Shown here: one piece after another, positions 58,882-64,000 of the stretch
How the letters are laid out: each line of letters opens with the position of its first letter
Position numbering within the stretch: position 1 is the first letter of the stretch
Origin: Sipunculus nudus
Lineage: Eukaryota > Annelida > Sipuncula > Golfingiida > Sipunculidae
Length of the DNA: 64,000 bases
NCBI GenBank assembly: GCA_026874595.1
Contig: CM049313.1
Span: 43,802,659 to 43,866,658, forward strand
Direction of reading: 5' to 3'
Translations under genes and position numbers: made by a program
The notes under the pieces: model-generated
Seen by the model: the letters and a program-made list of their open reading frames with translations, nothing else
Told to the model about the DNA's origin: nothing
The model's database searches: none

Positions 58882-58994
58882 AAATATTTACTTGTAAACC
58901 TTTATGTTTAAAAACAGGAAGAAAATACATAAATTCAATGAAGTACTCTTAGAATATGAGTTACCAGAGTAATATTTCAAAGTATAGGTGGCAG

Positions 58995-59098
58995 CACTGA
59001 AAGTGGCAGCTTTATCCTCCATATAGTGGGCACCTCAATAAAGTGGGCAGTTTGGCCAAGTCCCAAGGGAGCTAACATTAGAGAGGTTCGACTGTATA
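58995..59098 (-). mobile_element. Pogo-like element end
   Basis: On the minus strand it begins ATACAGTCGAACCTCTCTAA, then GTTAGCTCCC and GCCCACTTTATTGAGG, the usual terminal phrases of pogo/Tigger-type MITEs. Only one end is clear. A related but more decayed stretch (AATCTCGGCAACCC, GTCGTGTTAGCGGGATATA repeated) follows at 59520-59640. Confidence 0.45.
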
Positions 59099-59773
59099 AC
59101 TAAAAGGGTGATATGATCTGGTCAGGGTTAAATTTACATTTTTGTCACGTTCTTTCCCAGTGCCTTTGGGCAGAATACCAGCAGTACTTAGGGTCTTATT
59201 ATACAGCATAATATGCAAATTACGCAATGTCATAACACTGCGCCTGAAGGAAAAACATTTCAGTTTGCTACCTTTTGCAGTTTATTCCAATAATTTATGT
59301 ATAAAATTAACAAAGTTATATAGCAGTTTACTTTTGAGGCACTTGCGAGTCATTTGCGAGCTGGCAATAAAGCAGATTTGGATTCTGTACCATTCATTAC
59401 CCCTAAATGACTTGTATACCATGCATTTTCATGATTAGCCTCCAGGACTTTAAATATGCATATTTTCTGAAATTCTGTTCTGTCTATATATAGAACTGTA
59501 ACACAAAGTTATAAATAGAGTGAAATCTCGGCAACCCAACCATCCGCGGGACCAGCCAAAGTAGTCGTGTTAGCGGGATATAGTCGTGTTAGCGGGATAT
59601 AGTCGTGTTAGAGGGTGGTCGTGTGAGCGGTAATTTGTTATAATGATTTACATTTGTGTGCGACCTTAGTGTGGGAGCATATATATCAAATTCGTTCTGA
59701 GTAAATGTTGTTTGTAAAAATGTGACACCCTATGAATTTCTGTTCTTCACCTTCCAATGAAGCCTAAAAATAA

Positions 59774-60148
59774 AAAAAAAAAAACTGCGACGAAAACATA
59801 AAACAACGTAAACAGGGACAAAAACAAAAAAAAGGTTATTTTTGGAATGCATTAACACTTTCGTTTTCTCGGAACATTTTGGGATTGTCTAAAATTATAT
59901 TTTGGATTTATGCTAAAGAGACCTATTCACATATCTGGTATGATAAATATCCACATATAAAAAAAAAAAAACTGCGACGAAAACATAAAACAACGTAAAC
60001 AGGGACAAAAACAAAAAAAAGGTTATTTTTGGAATGCATTAACACTTTCGTTTTCTCGGAACATTTTGGGATTGTCTAAAATTATATTTTGGATTTATGC
60101 TAAAGAGACCTATTCACATATCTGGTATGATAAATATCCACATATAAT
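59774..60148. repeat. Apparently exact 187-bp tandem duplication
   Basis: The segment beginning CTGCGACGAAAACATAAAAC at 59785 recurs at 59972 and reads the same to the end of the unit by eye, including all A tracts. Two copies; either a very recent duplication or an assembly artefact. Confidence 0.9.
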
Positions 60149-60813
60149 ATTACATTCTATTACTAAATATTTACACATATAGTACTTTTGTCCTTAAAAT
60201 ATTATGAAATAATCTGCCAACATCTCATTCTGATCTCAGAATCATGATTTTAGTTTATACTCCTGCACTCGGTTAGCGTTGAAAAGCCTTTACCTTACGG
60301 AATCGGTGCAAAATTGTTGAAAATACAAACAGCAGGCACGCCACCTGGTGGCCATACCGCGTGACCTCACAAATCAAGATTTTCTTTCAAGCATCCAACC
60401 GATGTTACCTCATAGATTCTTCTTCCCGTCATTTCTCCTCGTTTGGAAATTGTGCATGTGCAAGATCGGACCTCTGGCCATGCAGTCTTGTTCTGGTAAA
60501 CAAACGCAGTTGGGTTGTGTTTACTCACAGAACCAAAACATCGTATAAAACGGGTGAACTGGAGATACGTATGCATTGAAGTCCGTGTGCCGGGAGAGTT
60601 TAGCAAGAAAAATGTATTCAGCAAAAATGAACTAAATTTGTTAGAAGTGCACATTTTTTGCAAATGTCTATGTTGCTTTAACATTTTCGGCGGTGGATAA
60701 GTGTTGATTATTCTTGATGAAAAAAAAACAAAACAAAAACACGTTAATCTTTTGTCATTTGAGTTGTTCCTGTATATAGCGCCCACTCGAATAGGTTTAT
60801 AGACACTTATTTT

Positions 60814-61139
60814 ATCCGCCAAAACAAAGTTTTGCGGATACTATGATTATGACCGGGCTCCGCCGCCGCGGCGTTCGTTTCCGGAAAAGAACTCTGAGAC
60901 CACTGGACAGATTTTTCCGAAACTTTTCACGATTATAGGGTTCCATGTAAACTGATGCCAAAATTTTTTGCGTTGACCTCTGATCTTTCCTCTCTCCAGT
61001 GCGTCCATCTGTGCGTCTGTTTTGACACATTATTCCACATATCTTGGGAACCGTTTGACCAATCAGGTTAAAAATGTTGCACAAATGTAGCCCTTGGATA
61101 GCTTTATAACATACACTAAAATGGTGGCGCAACCATTTT
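60814..61139. mobile_element. Hairpin-ended repeat, another element type
   Basis: Hairpin ATCCGCCAAAAC / GTTTTGCGGAT (60814-60839), then a GC-rich CCGCCGCGGCG stretch, and GTCCATCTGTGCGTCTG at about 61003-61020, a decayed GTCC/GTCT tract. The layout is like elements A and C, but sequence and terminal hairpin differ. It directly abuts the next element. Confidence 0.5.
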
Positions 61140-61140
61140 T

Positions 61141-64000
61141 TAGCTCAGCTGACTATAAGTCATCTGAGCTATAGTCGTGGTCCATTGTCCGTCCGTCTGT
61201 CTGTCCGTCCGGATGTCCGTCCGTAAGACTTGCACGTTTCGACACCGTTGGACCTACGAATCGGAAATTTGGCATACAGTTAGATGACCCCAAAATCTCC
61301 TACCATGCTGAAAATTGGGTCAATAGGACTTCGTTCCTTCGAGATATTAAGGAGAAACCTAAATTTTTATTAGAAATCTATTTTCACACTTCAGGACTGC
61401 CTAATATCAAAACCACTCATCTGGTTTTCTTCATATTTACCATAAATATTCCTCTATATAGTTCCTATGTACATGCCAGATATTAAGTCAGTATTATATA
61501 ATATAAAAAAGTTATGGGCCCAAACATAATGGACTTTGTAAAAAAATCAGGAAGATATTTGGTCACTTAAGACCAAAAGTGTTAAAGGTAGGGACTTTTT
61601 TCCAGTAATACAACTTTAATTAATCAAAATTTAATTGTATACCAAAAATTAGATCAAAATCTGTTACATTTTTTCAAATATTGGCAAAAATATAAAATTT
61701 GTACCTTAAATTTTGCCCAAATTTGGCCACGGCACGTTTTTTCCCTTTAAGTACTGCGGATTTAATTTTCACAGCATGTATACACAAGGATTTAATCTGT
61801 TAAAATCTGAAATTTGAAAATAAAAGCTGCAAAAATAGGCTAGTTATTGAATTTTTTTGGAGGCTCTTGTTGTATTCCCTTACATTGTCTAGCAGTCCAC
61901 TTTGATGACTGTAGGTCATTCAGTGCACATCTCTATGCTTCCCAGGCTGTTGGCATAATTTTAGATGTCCCCAAAATCTCCTACCATACCGAAATTTGGG
62001 TCATTAGGACTTCGTTCCTTCGAGATATTAAGGGAAAAAAACTCCGTTTTCCATAAAAAAAGCCATTGTTACACTTCAAGGCTGCCTAATATTAAAACCA
62101 CTGATCTGTTTTTGATCGTATTTAGTATTCACATTCTTTCATACATTTTCTATGAACATACCAAAAATTAGGCCAGTATTGGGTATTATTTTGATGTTAT
62201 GGGCCTAAACATAATGCAATTTTTTAAAAAATCAGGAAATATATTTACTCACCTAACATGAGAATTGCTGAACCTAGAGACTTTTTTTCAGGAATATAAC
62301 TTTATTTAATCAAGATTCAATTGTTTACCCAAAATTAGATCTGAATTTTGCAAATTTTTCAAGTTATTAGCATAAATAAAAAATCAATACCTTAAATTTT
62401 GTCCAACTTTGGCACTGTTGATTTAATTTTCACAGCAAAAATACATAAGGATTTAATCTTTTAAAATCTGAAATTTCAAAGAAATTGATTGGAAAGAATA
62501 GCTTCTATTCATGTTTTCATACACCATGTCAAGTGTTGTTTACATCTAGCTCACCTAGTAGTACAGCCTTCACTTGCATTATGTAACCCACCCCAGGCAG
62601 CTTGCCTTGGGTCAGCCTGGCCACTACCAGCAGGCTTCCCCTCTGCCCTGCACTCCCCCCCCCCCCCCAGTTGGTGCATAAACTAGATGAATGTTATTAT
62701 TTTCTGTATTTGATTCATTCTTATTCTAGGCTATGCTACATTTTAGATTTTGTATTGTACCACCAGGGTTACAATGATTAAAGTGTACATTTAATTGTGT
62801 CCACAAAGTGGTGTATTGTTATGAAAGTGTGGATGTTCATCAGATAAGTAATTCCTTACTACAGAAGAGTAAAAACTTCACCAGGTGTGAAATTGACTAT
62901 TAATTCCAGTAATAAATGAAAACTGGTAAGTAGCACAATGATATTGTTTGTCCCTCATTCAACCAACAGTGTGTATACTTTATTTGAAAAGATGTTTTAT
63001 TTTATCAAATTTGCTTTTATTTTATTTTGGTGAATAAAATTAAGCATGTACTGAAAACTCCAATGTGCAAAACTTTTTAAAAGTGATTCAAGGAATATTC
63101 TTGTAGATGCCATGTTGTGGCATTATTTTCTTTCAAATTCAGTTTAAACATTTATGATTTAAAAATAATAAAATATATGTGTATGCATAACAGACCCAAT
63201 ATGAGCTACACTCTGGATATATGATGATTGCAACTTTTGCAACAATTCTAAAATTTTACTTATAGTTTCAGTTTTTTACTCTGGATATATAATGATTGCA
63301 ACTTTTGCAACAATTCTAATATTTTAACTTATATTTTCAGGTTTTTTTATTAAAAATTTATAAAACCTGTAAATAAAAAAATGATTCAGATAAAAACTTC
63401 TTAATGGAAAAAGTAGATATGCTTAAAAAATAGGATTATATATAAACTTAAATGCATTATTCCCTTGAAAGTGAAATAAAGGTATTAGTCCATTCTGTCC
63501 ACTTGCCTGTCCATCTGTAAATTTTCATATGCATCACAGTATCTCAAAATTTTACTGTTTTTTTTCATGACAGTCTTGTCAGAGTATTAGTTTGCAATCA
63601 TATATTTAGAACTTTACTTTAACGAAGTAGGAGGGCCCCTTTCCTCTTAGCTTTTCATATTCTTATATAAATGAAAAACATTACAATAGAATATTTCTAC
63701 ATCCACCTTCGTGCTGCCCTCACTTTTCCCTTCTCCGAACCCCATCCCAAAGTCAGCCTCAGTAAGCAAGAACAAGATGAATCAGATATATTCATACTTT
63801 AATATTTTGTATTTAATATTTTTTAATTTAACTATACGTCCATAGGTACCTATGTACATGCCAGAAATAATGTCAATATTGTGTAATATGTAGACATAGT
63901 GGGCATCACAATAATGTACCTTGTCAAGACTAAAGAGATATTGTGTCATACAGTCACAAATTCATAAATCACTTCATCAGCATAGTTAATCATAACATAT
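61141..64000 (-). mobile_element. Element C family, second long copy (runs off right edge)
   Basis: Palindrome at 61141-61171, GTCC/GTCT tract at 61187-61223, then the same succession as 38199-41000 with high similarity, including two cores of about 670 bp and the C tract near 62650. Differences are indels, for example extra TTTTGCAACAATTCTAA units at 63230-63320. The 5' terminus lies beyond 64000. Confidence 0.75.

Overview
The window is animal nuclear DNA: AT-rich, with short coding exons bounded by GT..AG splice sites, long introns, and many simple repeats and mobile-element remains. Several repeats carry an ACGG-type tetranucleotide tract, a terminal palindrome and tandem core units. That layout resembles the 'pearl'/Helentron-associated elements of molluscs, so a mollusc (bivalve or gastropod) is the best guess. 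Metazoan is secure; mollusc is inference.

Two protein genes can be supported, head to head. (1) On the minus strand, positions 34759 down to 4150, sixteen coding exons join with matching phases into 756 codons of ZFR, the zinc finger RNA-binding protein: a low-complexity N-terminus, three dsRNA-type C2H2 zinc fingers and the first part of the DZF domain. The rest of the DZF domain is not visible in 1-4149, so the gene probably runs off the left edge. (2) On the plus strand, 43659 to 51343, three coding exons (one a 27-nt microexon) give a 717-residue type II membrane protein of the MYORG (KIAA1161/NET37) branch of glycoside hydrolase family 31. At the position of the MYORG catalytic nucleophile (motif FDAGE) this protein reads FSGGE, and two more active-site motifs are altered. 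It looks like a pseudoenzyme or an enzyme with changed chemistry. A non-coding first exon ending at 37181 is possible but unproven.

Layout: 1-34.7 kb is ZFR with its introns; 34.8-37.2 kb is the intergenic region with both promoters; 37.2-49.3 kb is the upstream region and introns of the MYORG-like gene, crowded with repeats; 49.3-51.3 kb is its large coding exon; 51.3-64 kb has no gene I can recognise.

The non-coding part is the more unusual portion. Three tandem-core element types end in ACGG-type tracts, two of them sharing terminal sequences, and four kinds of terminal hairpin occur. A hAT-like insertion sits inside one tandem array. A 47-bp minisatellite of about 27 copies lies in the middle of another element copy. 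Two foldback/TIR elements and an apparently exact 187-bp tandem duplication are also present. The two genes have no evident functional link; their adjacency is probably incidental.
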